Shown: positions 11,515 through 24,386 of the stretch, one piece after another | Layout of the letters: the number at the start of each line of letters is the position of its first letter | How positions within the stretch are numbered: position 1 is the first letter of the stretch | Origin: Hibiscus mutabilis | Taxonomy: Eukaryota; Streptophyta; Magnoliopsida; Malvales; Malvaceae | Assembly: GCA_019671005.1 (NCBI GenBank) | Contig: CM033712.1 | Coordinates: 70,444,479-70,508,478 of the forward strand | Length of the DNA stretch: 64,000 bases | Direction of reading: 5' to 3' | The notes under the pieces: generated by a model | The model's input: the letters and a program-made list of their open reading frames with translations, nothing else | Database searches by the model: none | What the model was told of the DNA's origin: nothing | Position numbers and translations under genes: made by a program

Positions 11515-12770
11515 AGAGTATTCATCAGAACATAATATCGACGACGGAAAGGAATTCACACTTCTCTTAATTGGTTTAGGAAAGCATTTTTCTTTTTTTT
11601 TTTCTTTGTGTAAAGATACTACTTGAAATCAGTTTTTGCAATTTGCTCTAGTAAAACCCATTGTGAAAAGGTACTTGTGTTTTCCTGGAGTACATTTTCC
11701 CATGGGGATGTAGGTGCAATATTAATATACATATAAGGAGATGCATTTCTGCAAATCTGGATATAGGATCTGTACATTTATTGTTTCTAGCATAAGATCA
11801 AGTTTGCATTTATTAAAATTTTAAACCCGAAGAAAGATCAATGAAGAAATTGCACTCTTTCTCTCTCATTGTCAGTCCAAGCCTATGGTGTATTTTGTAA
11901 GAAATTTCAACCAGTTGCTGTTAATTATAATCTAGAATTAGTTCTTAAATTATATATTTTTTTATGTTGGTATCTGAGCTTTAAATATATTAAAATTCAA
12001 AAAAAAAGTTTTGTAAAATTATTTTTATAATATTTTAATTACATAAAATAAATGGTATACTATTTCCATCTTGTTTATTTTGTCACAGGTTGAATTTTAA
12101 GACAAGAACTTTCATAAAAAAAATGGATGTAAAATAATTATTTTTTTTTAAAAAAGTTAAATTTTATTTTTGGTTAAAACTTTAAAAAAGGTAAAAAAGA
12201 AAAAGAGACTTTTAAAAGACGAATTTTCTTAAGTGACAAATTAAATAAAATAATTTAATAACACGCGTGATAAATTTATTGAGACAAAAAATATAAAACA
12301 TAAATATTTTAAAAAATAGAAAAATATATTATTCAAAATGAAATATTAAAACCTATTTACCAAAAAAATATTAAAACCTAAAAGTTCTAAAACAATTACA
12401 ATTTATATTCTTTTAAAAATTACAAATTTTAATATATATATTAAAAAAGTTAGATACATTTAAAATTTAAATAAATACACTTCCTTTAATAACCTTGTTT
12501 TCAATTGCTTCCTTGTTTACAATTACTTTTGCGATTGGTCCTATTGTTAGTGGTTCATTGGGCACCATCAATTGAAAGCATGTTGATAAATAAAATATTG
12601 GGTCTTCCATTTTTTGGAACTAATGGTAAGGTAGACAATTATTTTTAATAGCTTCTGTAGTTTTAGATTCATTTCTTTTGATTTTAATTTATATTAATAT
12701 TGTATTCATTACCTTTATTTCTACTTGACCTAGTGTGTATGATGCATGCACGTGTTACCACAATCAGAGG
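11515..12770. other. 3' untranslated region then AT-rich spacer
   Basis: The first 200-300 bases are probably the 3' untranslated region of the phosphatase gene. From about 11930 the sequence is A/T homopolymer-rich with no open frame, RNA gene or repeat I can identify. The last bases, CCTTTGAT at 12771-12778, form the left target duplication of the next element. Confidence 0.5.
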
Positions 12771-13911
12771 CCTTTGATTAGGGATGTTAATGAGCGGGTT
12801 TTACGAGAATTTATCTCATTTCGCATTCAATTGAACAGAGATAGTTATAAATTTCTCAAGTTGTGGGGCGGAGATGAAGATAAAAATTAGATTCGACGTG
12901 AGTGGTGAAAAAGGCGTGAATATGTCTTTATACTTGCCTTATCCCCACCCACCTTTCATCATTCCCACCCGGCCCAACAATTTTTATAAAATGTTATTAA
13001 AATTTTTATTAAAAATACAATATTGATTTGGATCATAATCGAAATTAAGATAATTGATATTGACTTTTTCTTGGGATATTGAGGAAAATTTCAATATATA
13101 TATGTATGTATATAATTGAGTTTGAAATTCACGGTATCAAATTTATAAATATTTTTAATATATTAATTTGAATCAGAGTCAAATTTAAAATAATTTACAT
13201 TGACTTATCTTGAAGTATTTATGAATATATATATATATAACATTTATTATGTTTATTGGTTTGTTCTTTATTGTTGTCTGTCGTTATACATTTTTTAAGG
13301 TTTTTTTCTTCTTTTCATTCTTCACCATATATGTTATTTTTCTACTTTTTTAATTTTATTTTTCTAATATTGTATGTTATTTAGATTCTATCGGTATTTG
13401 TTCTTATTTTTTAAGGTTGTTTTTTAATTGTTATGTTTTTTTAGTTCTTTCTGTAATATTTATTTGTTAAGCTATTGGAATATTATTTTACATGTTATTT
13501 GTGTTATTTTCGATCCTTTACAATAGACTTTAGTATCTTTTTAGTCCAAACTTTTTTGTTGTACAATTTTTAATTTCGTATACTATTATTTTTTAAAAAA
13601 ATTGTGACAATTAGAATAATTTTACTATGTTGTGGGAATCTAAATAACGAGTATTTTATACTTTTTCATAAGATATTTGATTTATATTTTTAACTAATAG
13701 TTATAAAAATATTATATGAAAGGGTTATTGGGCGGGTAAATAGGGGATTAGGTGGGTCTCAAGATCCACGTGGATAATGGGTGGGGATGGTTTTAGTTTT
13801 GCGGTTTGTGGGGCAGGGATGATTTTAAATTTTGTATTCGCAACGGGTCGTGGGGCGGGGATAGAGATGAAAATTCTTGACAGGGATGGATGTAGGAAGA
13901 ATACCCTTCGC

Positions 13912-13916
13912 ACCCT
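13912..13916 (+). repeat. Target-site duplication, left (ACCCT)
   Basis: ACCCT stands directly before the left LTR and is repeated at 31072-31076 directly after the right LTR. This marks the insertion of the Tat-type element. Confidence 0.7.
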
Positions 13917-16349
13917 GTTGTCACTGGATTTTCACCTTCGTTTTAGTTTAATTGTTATATTAATTTAGTATTATTGAATTAGTGTTATACTGTTAATATA
14001 GTTAGGTGGCATATAGTGTTGATAACATAGTTAATGCATTATAAATATTAATGTTAGAATTATTAATGTGCCGTATAGTATACTTAGTATATTATAATTA
14101 GTATAGTTGTCATATATTAGTATGTTGATATGGTAGTTAGAATTAACATAGGTTGTATATTAGATAGTAGTTAACTTAATAATTATTGTAAAACCCAAAC
14201 TAAAAAGAAAAGGTCCATTAGATTTAGTAAAAACATTTAAAAAAGAGTCCACTAATTAAATAACATGCCCATTATTGTTGAAGTATAAACCCATACATAA
14301 TAAGGACTGATCGGCCTAACAAAATTAAACCCTAAATGCTCTAATGTCGTCTTTCTTATATTGCGCAACCCATGAAGGCAATCTGTGATCCAATGGCATA
14401 GATTGCGCCAGCTGGGAATGGTATAACGCCGCACTCGACATAGCCACTCGATCAGGACGAGACCTGACGGTCCAGATCGCTATGGGGCGTATCACGTGGA
14501 TCACCACTCGCGCGTGGCAGCCATGCACGCACCTTTCCAGCTTTCATCGAATGGTTCATCTCCTCCGTCGTCACCCTCGATTGCTCCCCGCCAGCGTTGT
14601 TCGAGTCGTCAAAAACATGAAAACATAGAAACAAAATGGAAAATCAGAAGCAAAATGGAAAATCATAAGCAATTCAAGATAAAATCAAAAGGGAATTAAA
14701 CCCCTAATTCGAAGCCCTAGCTAGAAAATCAGAAGCAAAATGGAAAGAGATAATCCCTAAATTGAAGCCAAGGCAAGAATCAAGAAAATCATATTCAAGA
14801 TAGAGGCAAATCGCGAGTCAATAGCCAAATCAGCTTAAAATCAGAACCTAGACAGAAGCCTTTAGACGATTTTTAGGGATTTAAGCATAAAATGCAAGCA
14901 TTCATGTACCTATAAACCTCATTGTAAATCATTGTACAACACGAAAAACACACACACAACAATTACAGAAAACATATACTAGATACATTCAATTAGCATT
15001 CAGAAGTTGTAGGAGCAAGCAGTTGTAATCATAGTTCAAAAGCAATAAAAGAAACAAGTTTCTGGTAACATCTCCCATCTCTTTCTTTTCTGTTTTGAAT
15101 TTAATAAAGAAAAAAATGGGTTGTTTTTACCTTTGTTCTATTTGAAACGCCGTGGAGATTTGGCATTGACGTAGCTCCGGTGGAAAAAATGTGATTTGAG
15201 GTCCTCGAAATCTGGAAAATTAGGGTTTTTTGGGAATTTCACCGCCGGCAACGACAGCCGGCGCCGGTGGAAGGCGGGCGACACGGCAGATGTTCATCGT
15301 GTTCTTCATAAATGAAGAACACGATGAACACGACAGAGAATCTATAGAGGGTTGGCTTTGATCCATTTTGAGAAGAAAAGAAGAAATGAAATCTCTTTAT
15401 AATTTTGGCCATTTATAATGACCCATTTGACCCGACCCGGACCCGGACTCGGTGATAACCCGCGCCCTTCTTTCCCGGTTTTGATAACGCAACACCTTTG
15501 TTTTAAATATATTTAATTTCGTCTTTTTTTATTTCAATTTGGAATTGAATTTTTAATTGTTTTCAAATTAACCCACACATTTTGTTTTCCTTTCAATTTA
15601 ATCACCAATTCATTCTTTAAAAAAGGTAAAAATGATTATCTCTTTTCTTTGTTTAGCAATTTTTTTATATATCTAATTTAAGTGATTTGGTTCCTTTATA
15701 CATGTGTATATATTTGTATGTGTGTTAAACTTTAGGAATAGGGACTTAAAACATAGAATAGAGACATGTATGTTGTAAAACATTCTTCATTTTCAATAAG
15801 ACACACTTAATTGTATTTTAAACCTTAATAATTGAAATGAATGTAGATGTTTCTGTAGGTGTTAATCACTATTTTAAAAACTTTAACACGTCTAATCTTC
15901 TCTCTGGTTTGTTTTAAAAAAGTGAAAACTTAATTAATGCGGTGTCTTATCAAACGATAATGACGAGTTAGTTCCAGGAGTGTTGGCGGTAATTAAAGTT
16001 CATTTCTCGGGTGATAAAGCCGTTAAAATAGATTTACATTCACTTTACGGACAAATAAATCAAAATTTTATGAACTTGCAAATTCCAGTTTTCAAAAAAC
16101 TTTTTGAAATCAATTAGGTACCAGTTTTTGGGCGTTGTGGGGGTGCTAACTCTTCCCCACACGTAACTGACCTCTGAACCTGTTTTCTTATTTTATGTAG
16201 AACAAAATGCCGTTTTGATAAATAAAACAATTTATCAAAATACCCTTGTTTTAAAAGTGATCCAATCACACTTTTTTCAAAAAGATTGGTGGCGACTCCG
16301 TGTTTTTATAAGGTTTTCCAAAACGTCAAAACTCCTGAAAAGGGTTGCG
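13917..16349 (+). repeat. 5' LTR of the Tat-type element
   Basis: It pairs with 28696-31071 along its full length. The terminal word is GTTGTCACTGG; the exact edge could be two bases inside, at TGTC. A TATA-like TATAAAC lies at 14911. It contains a 40-base perfect hairpin at 15291-15330 that the 3' LTR lacks, and a short local duplication near 14636-14670. Its 3' edge is damaged: the 3' LTR ends TTGCGACAGT, whereas this copy runs TTGCG straight into TCTCCGCTAGGG. Small open frames inside it are not genes. Confidence 0.8.
15291..15330. repeat. Perfect 19-base inverted repeat in the 5' LTR
   Basis: TGTTCATCGTGTTCTTCAT and its exact complement are separated by AA. The 3' LTR has only the short form GCACGATGAACACGAT at the matching place. 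The LTRs were identical at insertion, so this is a later inverted duplication here or a deletion in the other copy. Confidence 0.85.
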
Positions 16350-17069
16350 TCTCCGCTAGGGACATTTTGTTTTTAAAAAAAACAAAAGAGGGTCAGGCCA
16401 TAAATTGTTTTCAAAATGTTTTTAGAAAAAAGAATCTGCAAGTTCACAAAGTTTTTAATTTATTTGCCTGCTTAATGAATGTAATTCTATTTTACGCAAC
16501 TTAAAATTGTTGCAAAAAGCTCTATTCCCGAGCTCCGCCCAATTGTTAAGTAATGGGAAAACGCTTTGCTCATGTCAGAATATTGATTCTCCGTATGAGC
16601 CTAGCAAGTACCTTCGGGACTCATATGCCTCATGTCTTCGTAAGGATACTGATTCTTCGAGAAGACATAGGAAGTGAGTCCTCCCGAGTTGAACTTGGTT
16701 TGTTTGAAACCTATAATGGGTGAGAACAAAAGGCCTTGCTACCCTTAGTAGGGGACAACAAAAACAGCTCAGGTACCTTTTAGAACCCAACTATTTGAGA
16801 ACTTAGAACCCACCCCAATAGAGCCATGCAAAAAACCTAGGGTTTTAGTAATAAGGGGAGACATGTCTTGGAGTGTTGGAATGTGCTGCCCAGAATTGCT
16901 TTTTGAAATTATTTTGAACTCTCTGTTTTATCTTGATTTTAATCTTTCCATTGTCTTGTTTTGCATATCCATTCATGTAGCTTCATTACATATTTAGAAA
17001 AGGGTCGATTCTCAAAATCATTGCTCAACTTTGAAAAGCTCTTGTTATAGACGGAAGGATTTTAAAAAG
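16350..17069 (+). other. Leader of the Tat-type element
   Basis: Non-coding stretch between the 5' LTR and the first ORF. The primer-binding site should lie at its start. The bases TCTCCGCTAGGGAC may be its remainder, because the usual TGG start is missing and the LTR edge appears deleted. No intact structural element was recognised further on. Confidence 0.45.
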
Positions 17070-19275
17070 TGAATATGAGAATGCAAATGTGCGATATTGG
17101 TCCGAGGTGAATCAGTGAACACTTGGAGATAGTCTAGCAGCTGATCATGAGATAAAGACTTTAAAATATGCCTACATCAGCATCAAACAGAACAATGTGC
17201 AAGAAATGCGGGAAATTTGGGAGCACTTTGATTATGAGACTAAACAGTTGCTCTATGAAGTTTATGGTGACATAGCCTATCTCTTGTATGTGAAGGTTGA
17301 TGAATAGTTTCTGAAAGCCTTGGTTCAATTCTAGAATCCAGGGTATTGTTGCTTCACTTTTAATAAAGAAGATATGATGCCTACATTTGAGGAGTACTTA
17401 GCCCTTTGCAACCTGTGCAAAGTGAAAAAGAACTGGGTCTATGCCAAGCCTCCCAAAAACAAAAACCCACATGCAAAGCTTCAAGCGTTCGCTAGCAAGA
17501 GTGATGGTTGGGTCAAGGGGTTGAAAAGAGAGGAGGTACCTTTAATTTCCCTTGGTCAAGCATCATAAGTATAATTTCAATTCAACCCGACATAGAGAAG
17601 AGAATTGATCTCCTAGCCATCGCAATTTATGGTTTAGTCATCTTTCCGAAGGTTCTAAGGAATATTGATGTGGCATTGCTTGATTTTCTTGAACAGTTAA
17701 AGAAATGAGTCAATCCGGTACCAGCTGTACTTGCTGAAACTTTCATTTCCCTCAATGCTTTTCGAAAAGTTGAAGCTGTCTATTTTGGAGGATGTGCTCC
17801 GCTTTTACAAGTTTGGGCTCTTAGTCACTTATGGAAATGCCCAATGTTGGCCTTGGCAAACATGTTTTCCCTGAACTTCTCACCTCTTCGAGAATTCTTG
17901 GCAAAATAGTGGTTCGTTGTTAAGAAGAATAAATGGATTGATATATTCAGGGATCGTCGTGACGAAGACATCAGATGGAGGGTTCCTTGGATGGGTCATA
18001 CCAAGATTTTGTATAAGTGTTGAGATTTCAACTTCCTAATGTTGCTAGGTTTGTGGGGAAGAATTGGATGTGTCCCTTTGTCAGTATCTCGTCAGTTTAT
18101 CCCATTCACTACTGGTCTTGGCTCATCATAATTCGAGGTCCATAGAGAGTTCAGAAAAAAGGTTCAGACAATCAGTGATGCATGGAACCACTATTATCAT
18201 ATGAAGTTAGAATTTGATAGTCATTGCATGTACACCCCAGACTATGATATTTGGAGGCACACAAGAGTAAATGAAAAAGTCATAGTACCTACATCTGGAC
18301 AGGCTAAGTCTCTAGAAGAATACTTAAAAATTGTCCCTATAGAAGTTGACATATTAAGAGAAAAATTAAGAAGGGCTAAATTGGAGATAGAAGCCTTACG
18401 ATAGCAGAACCAAAGAGACAAGTTTGAGTCAAGCCTTGATGTTGAGAAGTATAAAGGAGAGACGAAGCGAGTAGTGAAGTTGTATGAAGACCTAGAAAAG
18501 AAGTTTGAGGTTCAAAGGGTTGACTTCCTTAAGCTCTAGACTACTGTTCAAAACGCTGGTCTAAGAAAGACTCCAGAGCAGTGGAAGTAAGAAATTGAGC
18601 ACGCTGTAGGAAAAAAAGGAACGAAGAAGGCGCGAGGTTAAGAAATATAGACAAGCCCTTGTTGAAGAGAAGAAGAAAGGTAAGCTGGCAACTAAAAATG
18701 GAAATGGCAAATGGGTTCAAGAAAGTGAGAAAAAAAGCGTAGATGCATGGAAAAGGAAGGCTCACGACAATAAGATTCGCTTATTTGAGTTGCAAAAGGC
18801 ATATGACCAGACCAGTGTGAGGCTGAAGCAGAATCATGCTTGTGTTGCTGAATTACAAGCCAAGATAGATGATCTGAACCACTCGTTGCACAGACTCCAA
18901 AATTATTACACCTATATCGAACTTCAGGCTTGTCTAAGTGAGAACGATACCTTGAAGAAACAGGTTAAAGGTATGGATAACATCATCTAAGAATATAGGA
19001 TGAAGATCTTGGTCCTTGGAGACATTGCTGAGGTAGGAAATGATTACTGGTTCACTCATCTTAGAGACGTGGCTAGAAGATTTCAAGAGCGAGATGAGTT
19101 CGATAAGACTGTCATGACCTAGATACATGATGTGGCTCGACACGTGGTGATGTTAGCTACTGAAGCTACAACTCTTCGTCAGTACGTTAGGCCAGCAGGA
19201 GAAGTGGGACCGAGGCTTATGTGGCTCATTGAAGAAATCAAGGAATTAGGAGTTCAGGCTGAAAAATATTTGTAA
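17070..19275 (+). pseudogene. Extra ORF before gag in the Tat-type element (DUF7745-like)
   Basis: About 730 codons with several stops and frameshifts. The N-terminal half contains FTFNKEDMMPTFEEYLALC (about 17360) and DLLAIAIYGLVIFPK (about 17608), followed by W-rich pieces near 17960. These match, from memory, an uncharacterised plant-only domain common in cotton and cacao annotations (I believe DUF7745). The C-terminal half (about 18300-19270) is Lys/Glu-rich with heptad-like spacing, so a coiled coil is likely. It ends in TAA at 19273-19275, 201 bases before gag. Its role in the element is unknown. A captured host gene or a retroelement accessory protein are both possible. Confidence 0.7.
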
Positions 19276-19476
19276 ATAAATTTGATGTAATAAGGACCAT
19301 TTCATATTTAATAAAAGAGTTGTTTCTTGAACAGATGTTTCATGGAATTGGCGGCCATTCGCTTGCATTAATGCATTTGCATTCCATTCTTTTATGTTTT
19401 ATATAGCTTTTTTTTGCATTTGTGTTTATATTTGTGCATGCATACATGACATAATAAGAATCTACCTTAAATAAAA

Positions 19477-21690
19477 ATGACAGAAAAAATCAAAATAGAA
19501 AAAACAAATCACAAGTACGATACTCGATCTCAAGCCCGAGCAATGGAAGATAGAGTGACGGCCTTAGAAAGCAACCATAAAGGTACCCAGGATAGGTTAG
19601 ACAAGCTGGAGATGGATCTGAAAGAATAGATGGAGTTAGTTCATCAAAAGACAATTAGTTCAATTATAGCCATGTTAGGCTTTAAGGACCCAGACGCGGT
19701 AGAAGCTGGCGAGGAAGCAAATGCTGTGCCAAAATTTCAAGGGATGGCCTTCGTTCATCCAAGCATGCAAAGATAAGGTCAAAATTCTAAGGCCAAGATT
19801 TCTCTACATTTTGCTGAGGCTTCGACGCAAAATGATAGGAAGATAAATTCTGAGGAGGTCATTGAGGTGCCTGATCTCGATGAAATTGTCGACAAGGTGA
19901 AAGCTGAAAAGAAATGGGATAATCGCTATGAGAAGTTGGAGGGAATGATTAAGTCTTTCCAAGAATGAGGTATATATGGAGGAATGGATGCCAAGGATTT
20001 AAGCTTAGTGACTGATCTTGTAGTACCACCAAAGTTCAAGGTTCCTGACTTTGAAAAATATAATGGAACTATGTGCCTTACAGCACATCTAAATATGTAT
20101 TGCAGGAAAATGTCGATGTATCTTGAGAATGAGAAGCTGCTTATCCATTGCTTCGAAGACAGTCTAGTAGGATCAGTTGCACGCTAGTACCGCAGCTAAG
20201 TCGAGTTAACATCAGATCATGGAAAGATTTGTCCAGAGCCTTCAATAAGCAGTATAAGCATGTTTCAGACATGATTCTAACCCATTTAGTTTTGCAAGGA
20301 TTGGAACAAAAGCATCATGATAGCTTCCGCCAGTACACGCAAAGATGGAGGGATGTAGCTGCCCAATTTCAACCACCATTACTAGAAAGTGTGATCTCCC
20401 AAATGTTTGTGGAGACATTAAAGGGTTCCTTAGATGATCGTATGCTTAATCATGCCACTAAAAGTTTCGCGGACATGCTTATAAATGGAGAGTTGATACT
20501 TGCGGCCATGAAAAATAGAAAGTTGGATAGTGAGGAAACAAAGAAACCATACAAAAAAGGACAATGAAGTCAATGCCACTAATGTCTACAACCCTAGTTA
20601 CTCAAATGGGGGAGTCTTTAACAAGCCCAATGTCTCGACCACAGCTCCAGCAGTCATAAATCATCCGAAGAAAGAAAGAAGATATCAAGGGAGTTCAAAA
20701 CCATATTTCCCTCATATTCCAATGACATATGCAGAGTTGTTTGCTGAACTGGTCAAATCCCAGATGGTGCTGCTAAGACATGTTCCCCTATTCTCACCAC
20801 CATACCCACCGTGGTATGATGAGAAGGCACAATGTGAATACCATGCAGGAGTTATGGGGCATACCATTAAGAATTGCACTGCATTCAAAAGGGTGGTGGA
20901 TGACTTAAAAAAATTAGGGATGTTATCATTTGATACGTCAGAAGATAAGGGAAACCCTCTGCCAAATCATCAGAAGGCAGGTGTGAATGCAATCATAGGG
21001 GAGGAGGATAAGATGGTTAAGGAATGTGTTGCTGAAGTTAGAACTCCTATAAAGTGGGTATGGGCTCAAATCATGGCAGTAGAGATGTTGGAAGAATGAG
21101 CCCAAAAGCTGAAAGTTGAAGACGAATTGTACTGTTAATACCACATGAAGAAAGGACATGAGATTGATTATTGCTTAGAGTTTAGGCAACTAGTTCAAGA
21201 CAAGATGAATGAGAAAGAACTTGAGTTCTTTGGAAAAGAAGACAAGAAATGCACGCTGGACATTTGTGCATCATATGAGTCATCCTCTAAAAGAGACTAT
21301 TCTGGAATGAAGCCTTTAGTTATTAAGGCTAAAACAAGAGTATGTGAGCCAACAAAGAGTGCAACCCCGTATCTTATAATTAAGGCGCCGACCCCATTTC
21401 TCTACAAGGATAGCAACCAGGTTCCTTGGAATTATGCTTATGCGGTGGTAGCTCCAGGAGAAACATCTGTTAAAGAGAAAGAAGAGTCAGCCAATGAGGT
21501 GATATGTTTTACGAGAAGCGGAAGACTCTATTCCCAACCAATAGCAGAGGATAGAGATGCAGTGCAAAGGAAAGCTTCTGCTAAAGAACCTAAGAAAGAG
21601 GATAACAGAGATTTCTTCAAAGAGAAACCGACAGTATATCACGAGCCTGTAAAGGAATCAGAAGCTCAAGAATTCTTGAGATTTTAAAAC
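19477..21690 (+). pseudogene. Tat-type gag (broken)
   Basis: It starts MTEKIKIEKTNHKYDTRSQA. The gag core begins near 20020 with PPKFKVPDFEKYNGT and includes LIHCFEDSLVGS and the Retrotrans_gag-like FRQYTQRWRDVAAQFQPPLL near 20315. A zinc-knuckle-like CEYHAGVMGHTIKNC lies at about 20832-20876. An in-frame TAG at 20185-20187 is followed by a one-base shift a few bases later. Other stops lie at about 19627 and 19773. The protein would form the particle; this copy cannot make it intact. Confidence 0.8.
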
Positions 21691-22915
21691 ACAGTAAATA
21701 CAGCATCATGGAGCAACTCCACAAGCTTCTGTCTCGAATTTCTATGCTTTCTCTGCTATTAAGTTCCGAGGGTCACCGTGAGGCCTTGTTAAAGATTCTG
21801 AACTGGACATTCGTACCAAAGGAGATCACAACCGATAAGATGGACATATTAGTCGGCAACATTGTTGTCAACAACTTTATCTCATTCAATATTGAGGAAA
21901 TATCAGGTGAAGGAACGAGATTGTGCAAAGCTTTACATATCACCACCATATGTAAGGGGCATATGTTACCTGGAGTTTTAATTGATAATGGGTCGGTGCT
22001 GAATGTTCTACCGTTAGCCATATTGAAGAAGCTGGCAATAGATATTTCTTATATGAGAACTTATCAAAATACGGTTAGAGCATTTGATGGAACTCAAAAG
22101 GATCTGATAGGGAAAATTGAGGTGCCTTTGCAAATTGGACCAACGACATTCAAGGTTGAATTTGTGGTCATGGATATAAGACCTAGTTACAGCTGCTTGC
22201 TTGGGGGCCGTGGGTCCACGCAGTAGGAGTGGTCCCATCTACTTTACACTAGAAGCTGAAATTCGTGATCGATGGACAACTAATAACTATCGGTGCAGAA
22301 GAGGAAATCATTGCATTAGTAACCACTGATGCACCCTTCATCGAGATCGATGAGTGTGCGCTCGAGTGTTATTTCAGGACATTGGAGCTAGTCAATGCAA
22401 CCATTGTCACTGAAGGGAGCAAATTGCTAGAACCGAAATTATCAAGCTGTGCGAAGATACATGTAAAACAAACGCTTGGGAAAAGAGCTGAAATTGGGAA
22501 AGGATTCAGAAAGAGACATCAAAGAAGGTTGTATCCTGTAGTAATCCCAGCAAAAAAAGATCGGTTTGGCTTGGTCTTTAAGCCCAACAAATGGAAAAGA
22601 AGGGCAGAAATCAGAAAGCATCAAGAGATGAGAAGAGCTAGATTGAAGGGAGAGAAAATTGAGTGGGAACCAATAACTTTCCCTCCCCTGAGCCATAACT
22701 TTATATCTGGAGGCATGCTGGATCCAAGTGCCTCAATTAGTGATGAAAGAAAATGAGAGAATGCTCTATGTGAGGCATTTGAAAAGCTGAGTATTAATGT
22801 TGTGACTGAAGAAGAAGAAGAAGAGAGCCAGTACCTGTCAATGATTTGTTCTTGCTCTGAGCTTGACAATTGGATTGCTGAAGAAATTCTTGTAGTCTTT
22901 AAGACATGTTGAGAG
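21691..22915 (+). pseudogene. Tat-type aspartic protease and linker (broken)
   Basis: The protease core has VLIDNGSVLNVLPLAIL (about 21976-22026), with the catalytic Asp in a D-N-G-S setting instead of the common D-S/T-G, as is usual for this lineage. RPSYSCLLGG near 22180 is the second conserved block. The Arg/Lys-rich linker (about 22490-22700) ends in WEPITFPPLSHNF. A stop after the protease and another at 22753-22755 break the frame before the reverse transcriptase. Confidence 0.75.
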
Positions 22916-23170
22916 TAATTCTCAAAACCAACCCCTTTGCTCCAGGCCCGGAGACAATAGGGGATCTTATGTAAAGGGCCTATATCAAATTTTTAATTTA
23001 AATTCAATAAAAGATGCATTCCCTTAAATCTTGTGTGGCAAACTTTCTTTTCATAAATAAACCAAAACTAAATGAAAACCATAAAGCATAAAAAAACATT
23101 CCATTCATTTTGTTTCTTCCCTTTGTATATATCTTTTGCCTATTCCTTCTCAGGTCTTCAGATATCAGTG
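22916..23170 (+). other. Non-coding gap inside pol
   Basis: No conserved pol block is readable here. It separates the protease-linker from the reverse transcriptase and carries stops in all plus frames. A local insertion or heavy decay is likely. Confidence 0.4.
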
Positions 23171-24386
23171 GCATAAATGAATCCGAGTTTGACTTCAAGG
23201 TTGACTTTGAATTGCCTCTATGATTTAAATTCAATAAAAGTTGGAAATATTGACGATGAGGAAGAAAATGATGTACCCAATGATATGCTCAGAATGATAG
23301 AAGGAGAGGAAAAGCAGATTCTACCACACAAAGAGGAATTAGAAATATTAAACCTCGGTACCGAAGAAGAAAAGTGAGAGGTGAAGATTGGTACTACCAT
23401 CACAGCCAAAACTAGACAAAGTCTGATTGAGATTTTGAAAGAGTTCAAAAATATTTTTGCTTGGTCGTATCAAGATATACCCGGCCTTGACACCGACATC
23501 GTCATGCATAGGCTTCCTATAAAAGAAGGATGTGAACCTGTAAAGCAAAAGCTGAGAAGAATGAAGGCCGAAACACTCCTCAAGATTAGAGATGAGGTGA
23601 AGAAGCAATACTATGCATGATTCCTCGAGGTAGCCAAGTATCCGGAATGGGTGGCGAATATTGTCCCAGTACTGAAGAATGATGGAAAAGTACGAATGTG
23701 TGTTGACTACATGGACCTCAATAAGGCAAGCCCTAAGGACAACTTTCCACCCCCACATATTGACACTTTAGTTGACAATATAGCTGGACATTCACTATTC
23801 TCTTTCATAGATGGTTTCTCTGGGTATAACCAAATTAAGATGTGCCCAGAAGAAATGGAAAAGACAAATTTTGTGACGTCATAGGGAACTTTTTGCTATA
23901 AAGTAATAGCCCTTTGGACTTAAGAATGCAGGGGAAACCTATCAAAGGGCCATGTTCACCCTTTTCCATGATATGATGCATAGAGAAATAGAGGTATACG
24001 TCGAAGATATGATCGCCAAATCTCGGTTTGAGGAAGAACATTTGGTGAATTTAGAAAAACTCTTCCTAAGACCGAGGAAGTTCCAGTTGAAGCTAAACCC
24101 GACTAAGTGCACCTTTGGGGTCACATCTGGGAAATTATTGGGTTTTGTTGTGAGCAAAAGAGGAATTGAGATCGACCCTGATAAGATAAAAGCTATACAT
24201 GAACTTCTCCCGCCTCAAACACAAAAAGAAGTTAGAGGTTTCTTAGGACGATTAAATTACATCGCACGCTTATTTCTCAGTAAACTGATAAGTGCGATCC
24301 AATGTTTAGGTTGCTCAAGAAGAACAACCCGGGGACATGGGATGAAGAATGTCAAGTGGCTTTGGAAAAGATCAAGGAGCATTTGA
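23171..24386 (+). pseudogene. Tat-type reverse transcriptase (broken, YVED site)
   Basis: Conserved blocks in order are FAWSYQDIPGLD (about 23457), VPVLKNDGKVRMCVDYMDLN (about 23664), LFSFIDGFSGYNQIKM (about 23799), the catalytic YVEDMIAKSR (23997-24026), KCTFGVTSGKLLGFVVSKRG (about 24106) and RGFLGRLNYIARL (about 24235). The active-site pair normally reads Y-V-D-D; here the first Asp is Glu (codon 24003-24005). TGA at about 23618 and TAG at 23882-23884 interrupt it, followed by a frameshift near 23920. It cannot be active. Confidence 0.85.

Noticed and set aside
14252..14699. Several overlapping 60-67 codon frames in the 5' LTR
   Set aside because: GC-richer LTR DNA gives chance frames on both strands; similar frames in the 3' LTR (29136-29429) are not conserved.
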